Positions 1 to 8,745 of a DNA stretch of 64,000 bases are shown here, in pieces. The position numbers and the translations under genes were made by a program. The DNA is from SIG299 sp045531955. GTDB taxonomy: Bacteria > Bacillota > Clostridia > Lachnospirales > Lachnospiraceae. A model generated the notes under the pieces. The model saw nothing but the letters and a program-made list of their open reading frames with translations, was not told where the DNA came from and ran no database searches. Numbering within the stretch: the first letter of the stretch is position 1; each line of letters begins with the position of its first letter. Location: positions 62,001-126,000 of the forward strand of contig JAZSFC010000027.1 in the NCBI GenBank assembly GCA_045531955.1. The letters run 5' to 3'.

Positions 1-245
1 CATCATTCCGATTGAAGTTGTGGTACTATTTTCCTCCGGAATATTACATGAAAGATTTTTATCCATGGGTAGAGAAAAAGCCTTTCTTGCTTCCTGTCGC
101 ATGGTTTATACGTTTCTTTGGCGGTATATTTAAGCATAAAGGAACACGCAAACGAGAATTCTTAAAAAATGTTGAGAATGAAAACATTATAGTTATGCAA
201 AATATCTATAAAAAAATGGGGTTAAAATTTCAAAAAGAACGCTAG
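1..245 (+). CDS. Nucleotidyltransferase family protein, C-terminal end (partial)
   Basis: The frame is open from the left window edge (first complete codon at base 3) to the TAG at 243-245, so only the last ~80 residues are visible and the start lies outside. The tail has a Tyr/Pro-rich stretch (YPWVEKKPFLLPVAWFIRFF) followed by a basic segment and a short helix. This resembles the C-terminus of putative nucleotidyltransferases of the NTP_transf_5 type. Members of that family often sit in lasso-peptide and surface-sugar loci of Firmicutes, which matters because a B2-type lasso protease lies 0.9 kb away. The NTP-binding core is not in the window, so the call rests on tail similarity only. It is followed after 12 bp by the next plus-strand gene, probably in the same transcript. 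Confidence 0.55.
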   Translation, partial: SFRLKLWYYFPPEYYMKDFYPWVEKKPFLLPVAWFIRFFGGIFKHKGTRKREFLKNVENENIIVMQNIYKKMGLKFQKER

Positions 246-257
246 GAGATTTTAGTC

Positions 258-1103
258 ATGAAAGAAACCGTTTCCAAAAGTAATTTAATACCAAAAATCA
301 TTCATTACTGTTGGTATGGCGGAAAACCTAAGCCTCCCATCCTTCAGGATTGCATTGATACTTGGAGTCATCTAGAAGGCTATCAAATTATTGAATGGAA
401 TGAAACAAACTGTTCCTTCAACGAAAATGATTTCATCAAAAAAAGCTATTCCGAAAAAAAATGGGCTTTTGTGGCAGACTACTATAGATTAAAAGCACTT
501 TATGATTACGGCGGAATCTATTTGGATACTGATGTTAAAGTCTTTCGCACCTTTGATAATTTATTACATCATCCGATGTTTTTGAATTTTATCTTTGACT
601 GTTCCATTGGCACTGCCGTTATAGGTTGCATGCCAAAGCATCCGCTTATCAAAGCTCTTCTTACCATGTATGAACACACTGTCTTTGGTCAAACCAGTAA
701 CGGAAAACAGTTAGAACAATTAGGCGACACCTACGTTATTAACCACTATGTAGCAAATAATTATTATTTTACCTACTACATATTAAAGAATTATCCTGAT
801 TTTGTTTTAAATAACACCTATCAAGACTTAAAAGATTTTGTGGTCTATCCAAAAGAATTATTCGAAATAGGTTCGCTTACTCAAAAGCATTATACTATTC
901 ATTATAATACCGGCACCTGGCACTTGACCGCCAAAAAAGATTTCAAATCAAAAATTAAAAGTTTTATAGCAAAAAGCCCAGCCATACATAATTTCATTCA
1001 AATTTGTGTCAGAAAAATACGATATCAGAAATTAAATAAAAAGATACCATTTTATGAATATTCATTAGCCCAAAAGAAGAACTTACCTCTTCCACCATTG
1101 TAA
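258..1103 (+). CDS. Glycosyltransferase, GT32-like (capsular polysaccharide synthesis type)
   Basis: The 281-residue protein opens with IPKIIHYCWYGG, the hallmark start of the Gly_transf_sug (DXD, GT32-like) family. The acidic metal/nucleotide-sugar motif sits in GGIYLDTDV (DTD, residues 90-92) after the typical WAFVADYYRLKALYDYGG segment. Such enzymes transfer a hexose from a nucleotide sugar to a glycan or lipid-linked acceptor at the cytoplasmic face. The ATG at 258 has an AGGAG site 9-10 bases upstream, which overlaps the stop of the preceding gene. The gene runs on the plus strand, against the large minus-strand polysaccharide operon, and ends at a strong bidirectional terminator. The sugar and acceptor cannot be read from the sequence. 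Confidence 0.85.
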   Translation: MKETVSKSNLIPKIIHYCWYGGKPKPPILQDCIDTWSHLEGYQIIEWNETNCSFNENDFIKKSYSEKKWAFVADYYRLKALYDYGGIYLDTDVKVFRTFDNLLHHPMFLNFIFDCSIGTAVIGCMPKHPLIKALLTMYEHTVFGQTSNGKQLEQLGDTYVINHYVANNYYFTYYILKNYPDFVLNNTYQDLKDFVVYPKELFEIGSLTQKHYTIHYNTGTWHLTAKKDFKSKIKSFIAKSPAIHNFIQICVRKIRYQKLNKKIPFYEYSLAQKKNLPLPPL

Positions 1104-1104
1104 A

Positions 1105-1134
1105 AAACAGCGGGTGATTTATTACCCGCTGTTT
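1105..1134. terminator. Bidirectional intrinsic terminator between convergent genes
   Basis: Arms 1105-1115 (AAACAGCGGGT) and 1124-1134 form an 11-bp perfect stem with an 8-nt loop, A-rich on one side and T-rich on the other. It lies 1 base after the plus-strand GT32 stop and 10 bases before the end of the minus-strand gene at 1145, so it can stop transcription from both sides. Confidence 0.85.
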
Positions 1135-1144
1135 CCTTATTTCG

Positions 1145-1570
1145 TTATTTATAAAACTTGCTTACAATTGCATACTCTTTTCCATTTCCACCTGTAACAT
1201 AGAAATTACCACACCTCAACCATGCATGTGCCACCATTTTTTCTCCATCCTTGCCACATCCTAAATATAAAGTAGAATGATACCCTTTTTTTATTAGTAA
1301 TCTTTGCGCAGTTAAAGCACGAACTAAGCATTTACTTTCCCACTTAGTTTTCGTGCATACCTTATCCACAGAATATGCTACCTTCATTGCATATTTATAT
1401 GCCTCTCTTGTTTCTTCTTCCGATGATTCTATTCCTTCAGCGCCCCAATATTTTCGTAGATATTTTGGCTTCACTGTAAGAATCAACAAGCGGTATATCG
1501 CAGAATAAATATATGCCTTTATTGTCATTACCTTATGCCTATTATATTTGAGAAATCGTATTAGCTTCAC
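1145..1570 (-). CDS. Lasso peptide biosynthesis B2-type protein (transglutaminase-like leader protease)
   Basis: This 141-residue protein has the layout of lasso B2 proteins: a basic N-terminal helical region, then the protease core with Cys81 in WESKCLVRALTA, a LYLGCGK segment, and His115 in AHAWLRCGNFYVTGG. In characterised lasso systems B2 is a cysteine protease that removes the leader so that the cyclase can close the ring. Cys and His are clear; I do not see an obvious Asp about 12 residues after His, so the triad is incomplete or rearranged. Start is a GTG with GGAGGAG five bases upstream. It is the last gene of the exopolysaccharide operon. The matching cyclase, exporter and precursor are at 20.4-24.3 kb, and no PqqD-like B1 (RRE) gene is visible in the window. 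Confidence 0.75.
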   Translation of the reverse strand: MKLIRFLKYNRHKVMTIKAYIYSAIYRLLILTVKPKYLRKYWGAEGIESSEEETREAYKYAMKVAYSVDKVCTKTKWESKCLVRALTAQRLLIKKGYHSTLYLGCGKDGEKMVAHAWLRCGNFYVTGGNGKEYAIVSKFYK

Positions 1571-1612
1571 AAATTCTCCTCCAATTGTGGTTCTTCTTCA
1601 ATATTCCCTCTT

Positions 1613-3625
1613 CTATTCCTGTAGTAACTGATCAGGAACAAGATTATCTTCCTGCGGTTCTATATACTCTCGTTCCATACTTAAAAAATCACGGGTATAT
1701 GTTAGAATGAACTTACTTCTTTCTTCAAAAAACTTTATAATATCTACTGTTCTTTTATTATATGCTTCCATTGAAAATGTTCCGTTAAATCTTGTATAAG
1801 AAGCAACAATTCCTCTTTGATACTGCTCCGTATAATAGTCTACTATCGGCTCTACTACTTCAGTTCCAAAAACTTCTCCGGATATTGTATTCATAGTCTC
1901 AGCAAACTGCTGCCGAAAGTCTGCATTTCTCATTAAGGAATATAAAAACTTGTCCTCTGAAATCATAGGTCTTAAATAGGTATTAAGGCTATAATTACTT
2001 AACTGACTATTTCCCATAGACTGCTCAACATCATTCCATATATACCGCCATCTACAATCTTCATATTTATTATTACCTTCAGAGATACTACGCCATACAT
2101 ATCCATAATAGTTTGGCCAGTCACTATTTCCTATATATACATTTGCGCATACATACTCTATATAATTCTCTATATCCATTTGTTTGCAGACTTTTTCGTA
2201 GTTTTCGGATATAGATAAATCTGTTTCAATAACATAAGAAACAAATTCCTTATATGATTTATTATTTGTCTCCCAAGATTGAACCAGCAAAATATTCTCT
2301 TCATCTATCTGATAAAGGTTCGATATTGCTTCACAATTTACCGGATTGGTAAGAAGATAAACTCCCCAGTATTCTCCATTTAAGAACACAGTACACGGTT
2401 GCATAGGAATAACTGCAATAGAAGTATTCTCTAACAGTTTTCGACTTAAAGCCTCACGAATTTTCAATGTATAGTCTGCCTCTCCGGCATCCAGTAAAAT
2501 ACTTCCACCCTCACCAAATAGGAAAGTGCCAAGGGAGGATCCTTTTCCAGCAGCTACACCATTTGCTGTCAATTGTATACTTTTCTGCGGATATTCCGCA
2601 TATCCATCATCTACAACTTCCATTAACATAGGTGAAGAATAGGTGATTCCCCTTTCTAAATCAAAATACTGTAAATGTGCATCTATAACTGTTCCATTGT
2701 AATAGTTTCCTGCTTTTTCCTTCTGCGCAGAAGCTAATGCATCCTCATATGACTTCCCACTCACATAAATACCATTTTGGTAACCAAATAGCAACTCCGC
2801 ATCTGCTGTAATAGACAAGACAGGCATATTGGCATAAATCGCCTTACTCCCTATTCCAAGAAAATATGCATTTTGAACACTGTCCACTATAACATTGTTT
2901 TCATCCACACAAACAGCTGAGATAATTGTTCCCTTTTCTACTGTCGATGGAATATATGAAAAATTATGTGAAATCCCTACGCTGGCTGCATAAACCGGGG
3001 ACTCATTTGCTTTAATATTTAATAAAATTGCGTTTTCATAAAGCATAGACTCCGTCGTTGGTAAAGAACCATCTAATGTATAATATACTTTACAGTTTTC
3101 TGGCGCAATTATTTCTACTTCTATTGCCTCGCTATAAAATCCCGGAGCTAAAGAAAAAGCAAGACCTTCTTTATTCTTTTCTAACATATGATATATTGTT
3201 TGCATCAGCATTATGTCGTCAGAAGAATAAAACGAAATTACAGCATTCTTTAGACTTTCTGTCTCCACACCTGTATCTATCTGTAATGTTTCCTTCGCAG
3301 GGACTTTTATGTCTTTAGAAAATGTATAAATTACCTCTCCATCCATACAAATCCGGTAATTTTCCAACAGAACTTCTACCTCTCCACCATTATATACATA
3401 AAAAGTGGCTCCTTCCGCTCCGGTTAATGCAATTTCTTTTCTTGCCTCTGCTTGAGCTTGATTCTGTTTTCCGATATCTACCATATGTTGGCCTTGTTGC
3501 TGGACGTATTCCTGCTCTTTTACCTGTAACTTATAAACATAAAGCAAGAAAACCATCATTCCTATGACAGCAATTAACGCCAATAGAGCTATTAATAAAT
3601 CCTTTTTTTCTACTCTTCTTCGCAT
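1613..3625 (-). CDS. CotH-like kinase family surface protein with chitobiase-type C-terminal-like domain
   Basis: A 670-residue protein. An N-terminal membrane anchor (residues ~9-31) is followed by a short helical stalk and a beta-rich domain. Next comes a CHB_HEX_C-like segment (VYYTLDGSLPTTES, around residues 180-195), then a long domain of CotH type (residues ~265-640) with FLNGEYWGVYLLTNPV and later WRYIWNDVEQSMGN. CotH proteins are atypical secreted protein kinases first known from Bacillus spore coats; related proteins occur on cell surfaces and next to glycan genes. The anchor puts the bulk of the protein outside the membrane. Its place at the end of the exopolysaccharide operon suggests it modifies a surface protein or assists surface assembly; that is inference. 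Kinase activity is not shown by sequence alone. Confidence 0.75.
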   Translation of the reverse strand: MRRRVEKKDLLIALLALIAVIGMMVFLLYVYKLQVKEQEYVQQQGQHMVDIGKQNQAQAEARKEIALTGAEGATFYVYNGGEVEVLLENYRICMDGEVIYTFSKDIKVPAKETLQIDTGVETESLKNAVISFYSSDDIMLMQTIYHMLEKNKEGLAFSLAPGFYSEAIEVEIIAPENCKVYYTLDGSLPTTESMLYENAILLNIKANESPVYAASVGISHNFSYIPSTVEKGTIISAVCVDENNVIVDSVQNAYFLGIGSKAIYANMPVLSITADAELLFGYQNGIYVSGKSYEDALASAQKEKAGNYYNGTVIDAHLQYFDLERGITYSSPMLMEVVDDGYAEYPQKSIQLTANGVAAGKGSSLGTFLFGEGGSILLDAGEADYTLKIREALSRKLLENTSIAVIPMQPCTVFLNGEYWGVYLLTNPVNCEAISNLYQIDEENILLVQSWETNNKSYKEFVSYVIETDLSISENYEKVCKQMDIENYIEYVCANVYIGNSDWPNYYGYVWRSISEGNNKYEDCRWRYIWNDVEQSMGNSQLSNYSLNTYLRPMISEDKFLYSLMRNADFRQQFAETMNTISGEVFGTEVVEPIVDYYTEQYQRGIVASYTRFNGTFSMEAYNKRTVDIIKFFEERSKFILTYTRDFLSMEREYIEPQEDNLVPDQLLQE

Positions 3626-3654
3626 CTCAGTATGTCTTCCTTCTTAAATTATTT

Positions 3655-3972
3655 TCATGTTTCTCCGAACCATTGCTCATAAACAGCATATATACTAAGC
3701 GCCAAAACTGCAGCTTTAAAAGAACAGCACAGTTTATGATGCATATGCAATACCATACAAATAATATAGTACCACATTACTGATAATAATATCGTAACAA
3801 TAATTACGCTAAAGTTCAAACGTTTTTCGCGTCGCTTTGCTTTCTCGCTATCCTCTTCAAACCTTTTTATTACAATTCTGTGGTTTAATGCCTTTATTGG
3901 TTTTTTAAGAACTAACATGAACAAAAAAACTTGTACACCTACCAAGATAGCCAAAATATTAGCAATATTCAT
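3655..3972 (-). CDS. Small membrane protein of unknown function (paralogue of its neighbour)
   Basis: A 105-residue protein with a membrane segment at residues ~4-22, a basic cytoplasmic-looking stretch (KKPIKALNHR, then EKAKRREKR), and two further hydrophobic segments (~52-72 and ~84-100). The ATG has GAGG seven bases upstream, which supports translation. It lies 8 bases after the gene at 3981-4355 and shares its plan: first helix, a K-x-P-I-K-x-x-N motif, a charged Arg/Lys region and a second helix at matching spacing. I do not recognise a family. By position it is co-transcribed with the CotH-like gene downstream and the beta-helix protein upstream. Confidence 0.6.
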   Translation of the reverse strand: MNIANILAILVGVQVFLFMLVLKKPIKALNHRIVIKRFEEDSEKAKRREKRLNFSVIIVTILLSVMWYYIICMVLHMHHKLCCSFKAAVLALSIYAVYEQWFGET

Positions 3973-3980
3973 TTTTTACC

Positions 3981-4355
3981 TCATGACACAATTTGTTGTA
4001 ATACAGCATACTCTGCCAGTGCAATTAATCCTGACAGCAGAGCTGAGCCCACCTGAAAACTAATTAGTGAAGATAAAGAAGCACATACTCCAAACACTAT
4101 CGGTCCTACAAGACAGGCAATAAAAATAATGCAAACATTTCTCCTCTGGTACTGCAATCTTTTTTGCTTTTTTTCTTCCTCGTTCATTTGCGTTATTTCA
4201 TCTTCTTTTCCGTACACCTTATTATAATTAATTCTCTTAATTGGAATTTTGATTATACTCATAAGAAGAAGCGTAATTGTTCCGGCCAAAACTGCATGTA
4301 GTTCATAAATATGTGATTGCACGATCTTATAAATATCCAGCTTTCTTTCCTCCAC
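3981..4355 (-). CDS. Small membrane protein of unknown function (paralogue of its neighbour)
   Basis: A 124-residue protein with a hydrophobic helix at ~18-37, then IKIPIKRINYNKVYG, a long acidic-then-basic stretch (to ~73), and a hydrophobic C-terminal half with two more helices. The start is a GTG 9 bases after the stop of the upstream gene, with only a weak purine-rich site (AGAGAG) before it, so the exact start is uncertain. The resemblance to the product of 3655-3972 (K-x-P-I-K-x-x-N and the following Arg/Lys-rich block) suggests tandem duplication. No enzyme motif is visible. Possibly a membrane partner of the CotH-like or beta-helix surface proteins; inference from position only. Confidence 0.55.
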   Translation of the reverse strand: MEERKLDIYKIVQSHIYELHAVLAGTITLLLMSIIKIPIKRINYNKVYGKEDEITQMNEEEKKQKRLQYQRRNVCIIFIACLVGPIVFGVCASLSSLISFQVGSALLSGLIALAEYAVLQQIVS

Positions 4356-4363
4356 ACTCTCTA

Positions 4364-6664
4364 TTAGTCTTCAAGAAAAAATATATTTGCACTTGTAATC
4401 GGATCATTTTTCTCAGCAATTTCTATCTGAAGCCATTCATTTTCACTTCCATTATAATAAAGAGTCGTAACATTTGTTCCAGCAAAAGCATATCTGTTAA
4501 TATTTGATATGCCACTTCCAAAAGTTACCGTTGTAAGCGAAGCACATTTTATAAATGCATTACTATTAATTACTTCCACGCTATCTGCCAATATTACAGA
4601 CTCTAGATTACTGCACATGGACATTGCCTGACTACCAATGGTCGTAATACCTTCCTCAACAATCACACAAACAATATCTGTTCTGAGAGCACCCCATGGG
4701 GCAACATTGGTAGAATTATAATTATCCGTAGCTCCTTCGCCTGATATTACAAGAACTCCGTCTGTATAGTAATCCCAAAATGCCTTCTCTCCACAAATTC
4801 CAGTTTGCAGAATCTGACTGGTTGCCACTTCACAAAATTCTATCGTTGCTGTTTGTAACACATCATTCTTTATTCCGATACTTACTTCATCCCATTGTTC
4901 AACTGTACCCATGTATGTGATACTGGAAATTGCTGTACTTGCGAAAGCATACTTATCAATCTTTTCTAAGCCATTATATAATACAAGTTTTTCTAGGTTC
5001 TTCGCTTTAATAAAAGCGTTACCCCCAATTTGTACTACGCTTTCCGGTATTTCTATTTCCTGTATATTTGTACATTCTGCAAATAACCTTGTTCCAATAC
5101 TTGTAATACCCTCACTTATCTCAATAGAGTATATCTGCTCTCTAATTTCATACCACGGAGCCGGTTTGTTGGAATTATAACTGTATGTAGCACCCGAGCC
5201 ATATAAATGAAGACATCCATCACTTGTCAATTCATATTCCACATCATCGCCACAAAGGCCAGACTGAACAACTCCACTATCACCATTTTCAATACCACCA
5301 AAAATATCTGTTTGGTTTTCCTCTTCCTGCTTCTGTTCAAATAGTAACATGTCCAGATAAACATCCTCATTACTCCAATTTTCAAAACGGATTTGCTCCA
5401 TCTCTCCATTTGTTGCATCGAAGCATACTATCCACTCTGCATCTTCAACACATATATCTAAGTCAAAAGGGAAATCCACATAATCCATGCTGTCAACTGG
5501 GATATAATAAGAAACCGGGCACGCAGGAATTACCTCTTCATACTCACCATTGGATGTAATAATTTTTAATAAACGTTCCTGATTTGTATCATTTGTTACG
5601 CTTACATGCACGCCCTGATAATCTCTCCAAACAGATGCCGCATATAAATACTCCGTATCCCCTACATTAACTAAAGTTGCTTCTAGTGGTTCATCACCAA
5701 TAACATTGGCGCTTTTTCTACTTCCTCCGACTTTTACATTTTCAAAAAAAACATCAGTAAATGAAAACTCACCACTATACAACATAATAGAATAGTAAGT
5801 TCCTCCATTTACTATACAATCTCTGAAAGAAATGTCGGACGCATTACTATATCTCATGGTAAAAGTAATTGGACAATTTAAAATACCTGCAGCCGAAGTA
5901 TATGGAATATTTGGCACCTCAAATCTGCAATTTGATAGATGAATATTCACATTATCCAATGCATAAGAAGATGAATCTCCAAATACTTGGAAGCCATCTA
6001 CATGATTTCCCTCGCCGGCTTCAGATCTTTGCACCAAATTAGCAATCATACAATTATTAAATGTACAGTTTCTATATGGATTAATACCATCTCCTTGAGC
6101 TCCATCTCCAAAATAGCACCGTTCGAAAGTCGAATTACTTCCTGCAAAATGGATAAAAGAGCACTTTTCAAAGTAATGGTTTACATTAGTTTCACCAATA
6201 TCTGTGATTCTGAAAGATGCAAATTTACAGTTAATAAATATAATCTCCCTATTACTTTGCATCTGGCCTTCTTTTGTCAAAATGAAATCATCTCCGGTAA
6301 AATCATAATTCTCGAAAATAATTGTTTCCGGCATATTTTCCTTCATATAGATAGCAAGTCCCTTAGTTCCATATTGAGAAATAGTAATTCCATTATACTC
6401 TCCGGGGGTATCAACAATTGTTGTAATTAATGAGTCATCACAACCGGTGTTATATTTATCCGGAATGATTTGATAATCATACTCATTTGGAGAAATCCTC
6501 ATTGTTGCATAGGGGCTCAATGGAACATCATCATTTGTAATCTCTATCTCATTTTCAGAGCTGTTTTCAACACTGCTTGGCTTAGTAGAAAGTAAATGCA
6601 TTCCCAATATAGCAAGACTCATAAACGCTAATATTCCCATCATTGTTCCAAGCTTTTTTTTCAT
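4364..6664 (-). CDS. Secreted or anchored right-handed beta-helix protein with BspA-type leucine-rich repeats
   Basis: I place the start at 6664 (MKKKLGTMMG) because GGGAG lies about 8 bases upstream; an in-frame ATG 45 bases further up would overlap the previous gene. The protein is ~766 residues with an N-terminal signal or anchor. The first half (to ~residue 330) has many short beta strands with Asn/Cys/Phe ladders (FINCKF, FEKCSF, FERCYF, FNNCMI), typical of a parallel beta-helix. The C-terminal third carries two copies of a unit (one starting VQSGLCGDDVEYEL, one LQTGICGEKAFWDY), each followed by BspA/LRR_5-like repeats (ITSIGTRLF, ITTIGSQAM, KIDKYAF, NINRYAF). Beta-helices often bind or cut polysaccharides and BspA repeats mediate adhesion. 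No catalytic residues could be assigned. Confidence 0.75.
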   Translation of the reverse strand: MKKKLGTMMGILAFMSLAILGMHLLSTKPSSVENSSENEIEITNDDVPLSPYATMRISPNEYDYQIIPDKYNTGCDDSLITTIVDTPGEYNGITISQYGTKGLAIYMKENMPETIIFENYDFTGDDFILTKEGQMQSNREIIFINCKFASFRITDIGETNVNHYFEKCSFIHFAGSNSTFERCYFGDGAQGDGINPYRNCTFNNCMIANLVQRSEAGEGNHVDGFQVFGDSSSYALDNVNIHLSNCRFEVPNIPYTSAAGILNCPITFTMRYSNASDISFRDCIVNGGTYYSIMLYSGEFSFTDVFFENVKVGGSRKSANVIGDEPLEATLVNVGDTEYLYAASVWRDYQGVHVSVTNDTNQERLLKIITSNGEYEEVIPACPVSYYIPVDSMDYVDFPFDLDICVEDAEWIVCFDATNGEMEQIRFENWSNEDVYLDMLLFEQKQEEENQTDIFGGIENGDSGVVQSGLCGDDVEYELTSDGCLHLYGSGATYSYNSNKPAPWYEIREQIYSIEISEGITSIGTRLFAECTNIQEIEIPESVVQIGGNAFIKAKNLEKLVLYNGLEKIDKYAFASTAISSITYMGTVEQWDEVSIGIKNDVLQTATIEFCEVATSQILQTGICGEKAFWDYYTDGVLVISGEGATDNYNSTNVAPWGALRTDIVCVIVEEGITTIGSQAMSMCSNLESVILADSVEVINSNAFIKCASLTTVTFGSGISNINRYAFAGTNVTTLYYNGSENEWLQIEIAEKNDPITSANIFFLED

Positions 6665-6683
6665 CCCTATCACTCCCTTTATA

Positions 6684-7751
6684 TCATAAACTCCGTTTAT
6701 AATATGCATTAACTTCTCTACATTTCATAAATCTTTTTTGTAAAGCTTTTCTTGCATAAAAATATTGTTTCAATCCAGTAACTTCTCCATTTTTTTTCTG
6801 CAGTAAAAATCTGGCTTTATGATCTTTCAATTTTTTTATAGCAGCATGATATTTATATTTTATTTGGTACATTCGTTCCCTTGTAACACCAAATATTTCT
6901 TCTGCTTCTGTTTCTATATCAACCAATTTATTAGGTATAATGTAAAAATGTTTCTGCTCTAATAAATTCTCTTCGATTCCTTGAATATCCCTTTTTTGAA
7001 AATGAAAGTACATAATCTCTCTGGTAGAAACGTTCTCGTACTTCTTCTTAAGATAATCTTCCTCCTTTATTTGACAAAGTTGTAACACCCCATCACTATA
7101 TTCGACAATAGTACGCACTGTTTTGTCCGGGGCAAATGCATGATAGAATGCTTTTTCATCAGTCTTATTATCCCAAAATAAATTGGTATTGTCATATAGT
7201 TTTACCTTTAATCTTCTGGATTTAATCAGCATTCCCGGGAATTCATCAAAAGCATAACTATCATCTGTTTGAAAACACTCCTTATAATTAATTTCCGGGT
7301 ACTCTCCATCTTGTAAAAACAGTTTACATATATCCGGTGTATTTCTATATAAGCAAAAATGGCCATGTTCTAAAATTTTATCATATTTCTCCAGTATATC
7401 GTTCGTAAGAAACCTTCTGATATTTCCGAACAGCAAGTCAATGTCACAATGTCCCCAAAAATCATATTCTGCTATTTCTTCAGCAAAAATATAGCCATAC
7501 GCCGGTCTATAATCACAGCACTTATATGCACGATTCAATTTAATGGTAAAAGAAAATTTACTTTGTACCCTCTCTTTAAAGTCCTCAAAGGAACATCTTT
7601 GTACTTTAATATTTTTTTCTTCTTTAATTTCTTCAATGTCTGTCACAAATAAAAAATCCACTGTGTCATTTGCTAATGCAGACATCTTCCACAAATTAAA
7701 GTAGTAAGGTATTTTACCAAAGTACGGTATTATCAATACAATTTTTTTCAT
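6684..7751 (-). CDS. DUF6625 family protein, putative glycosyltransferase
   Basis: A 355-residue protein starting MKKIVLIIPYFGKIPYYFNLW and holding the acidic motif FWGHCDIDLLFGNIRRF near residues 98-114. The D-x-D within GHCDIDLLFG looks like the metal/nucleotide-sugar site of GT-A enzymes. This pattern is that of DUF6625 proteins, which occur in capsule and exopolysaccharide clusters and are thought to be glycosyltransferases. The C-terminus is strongly basic, suited to membrane-surface association. It lies between a GT2 gene (30 bp gap) and the beta-helix gene (19 bp gap to the chosen start). Donor and acceptor are unknown. Confidence 0.7.
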   Translation of the reverse strand: MKKIVLIIPYFGKIPYYFNLWKMSALANDTVDFLFVTDIEEIKEEKNIKVQRCSFEDFKERVQSKFSFTIKLNRAYKCCDYRPAYGYIFAEEIAEYDFWGHCDIDLLFGNIRRFLTNDILEKYDKILEHGHFCLYRNTPDICKLFLQDGEYPEINYKECFQTDDSYAFDEFPGMLIKSRRLKVKLYDNTNLFWDNKTDEKAFYHAFAPDKTVRTIVEYSDGVLQLCQIKEEDYLKKKYENVSTREIMYFHFQKRDIQGIEENLLEQKHFYIIPNKLVDIETEAEEIFGVTRERMYQIKYKYHAAIKKLKDHKARFLLQKKNGEVTGLKQYFYARKALQKRFMKCREVNAYYKRSL

Positions 7752-7781
7752 AACTGTGCTCCTTTAATAAATTCCATTTGC

Positions 7782-8732
7782 TTATCTGGAATATCCATGG
7801 CGAAATAGCTTTACACATAAATTAATACTAATATTTCCGATAAAATACTTTATTTTAGCTTTTATCCCCACATTAGAACTTCTTAATAAGTACCTGCATC
7901 TTTCCTTAAAAATACCGCCATATTCTTTTTTTTGTTCCAATGTAATCTCCGGCCAATACTCTACAATCATATAACAATATTGGTGAATTGCTTTTTCTTC
8001 TAAATCATTTTCCCCACTAGCCTGATAAAAGCTAATGTGCATTTCCAACCAATGGGCATCATCATCAATCCGCTTATCATAAGTATTAGCAGTAATGCTT
8101 CCTTCTCTCTGTCGGTAAATTCCAAATGATTTTTTTAGTGTTGCAATTTTATTGCACCGGTTTACGATAAGCAAAGCAATATATGCATCCTCACTAGTCC
8201 TTCCTAACGGATAACGTAGTTCTTGGAATAATTCCCGACGGTACAATTTGCAAATAACTTGACTATAATATGGAACAAAAGTATAAAAGCGCTCCATATA
8301 TTGCTTTCTGTCTATTATCCCATCTTCCAAAAGCTTATTCTTTGTTCCCATATACACTTCATCACCCAATAGGTTTTCATAATTTCCAATAACCATATCA
8401 GCCTGTGTATGTTCGATGGTCTTTACCAATTGCTCTATTGCATCCTCATAAAAGTAATCATCGCTGTCTTCAAATATAATATATTTTCCAGTACAAACAT
8501 CCAGAGCCGCATTACGTGCAGAGGATACTCCACCATTTTCTTTATGTATTACGATAATTCTGGAATCTCTTTTTGCCCACTCGTCACAAAGTTTTGGACA
8601 ATCATCCGGAGAGCCATCATCCACCAAAATAATTTCTAAATCCTGATAAGTTTGCTGAACCACGCTCTTTACGCATTCTTCTAAATACTCTTCAACTTTA
8701 TAAACCGGAATAATTACACTTACTTTGCTCAT
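7782..8732 (-). CDS. Glycosyltransferase family 2 (EpsJ-like)
   Basis: A 316-residue GT-A fold glycosyltransferase. It starts with VSVIIPVYKVEEYLEECVKS, has LVDDGSPDD (donor-binding Asp around residue 38), a conserved HKENGGVSSARN block and the metal-binding DSDD near residue 90. A variable C-terminal half presumably contacts the acceptor. Family 2 enzymes add single sugars to the undecaprenyl-linked repeat unit at the inner face of the membrane. It lies 14 bases after the FrhB-like gene in the exopolysaccharide operon. One of three GT2 genes here, so the repeat unit probably has at least four sugars once the unseen priming enzyme is counted. Confidence 0.88.
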   Translation of the reverse strand: MSKVSVIIPVYKVEEYLEECVKSVVQQTYQDLEIILVDDGSPDDCPKLCDEWAKRDSRIIVIHKENGGVSSARNAALDVCTGKYIIFEDSDDYFYEDAIEQLVKTIEHTQADMVIGNYENLLGDEVYMGTKNKLLEDGIIDRKQYMERFYTFVPYYSQVICKLYRRELFQELRYPLGRTSEDAYIALLIVNRCNKIATLKKSFGIYRQREGSITANTYDKRIDDDAHWLEMHISFYQASGENDLEEKAIHQYCYMIVEYWPEITLEQKKEYGGIFKERCRYLLRSSNVGIKAKIKYFIGNISINLCVKLFRHGYSR

Positions 8733-8745
8733 ACTATATTATCTC

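Noticed and set aside
6665..6709. Longer start for the beta-helix protein
   Set aside because: It would add 15 residues before the obvious signal sequence and overlap the previous gene; the ATG at 6664 has a better ribosome site.
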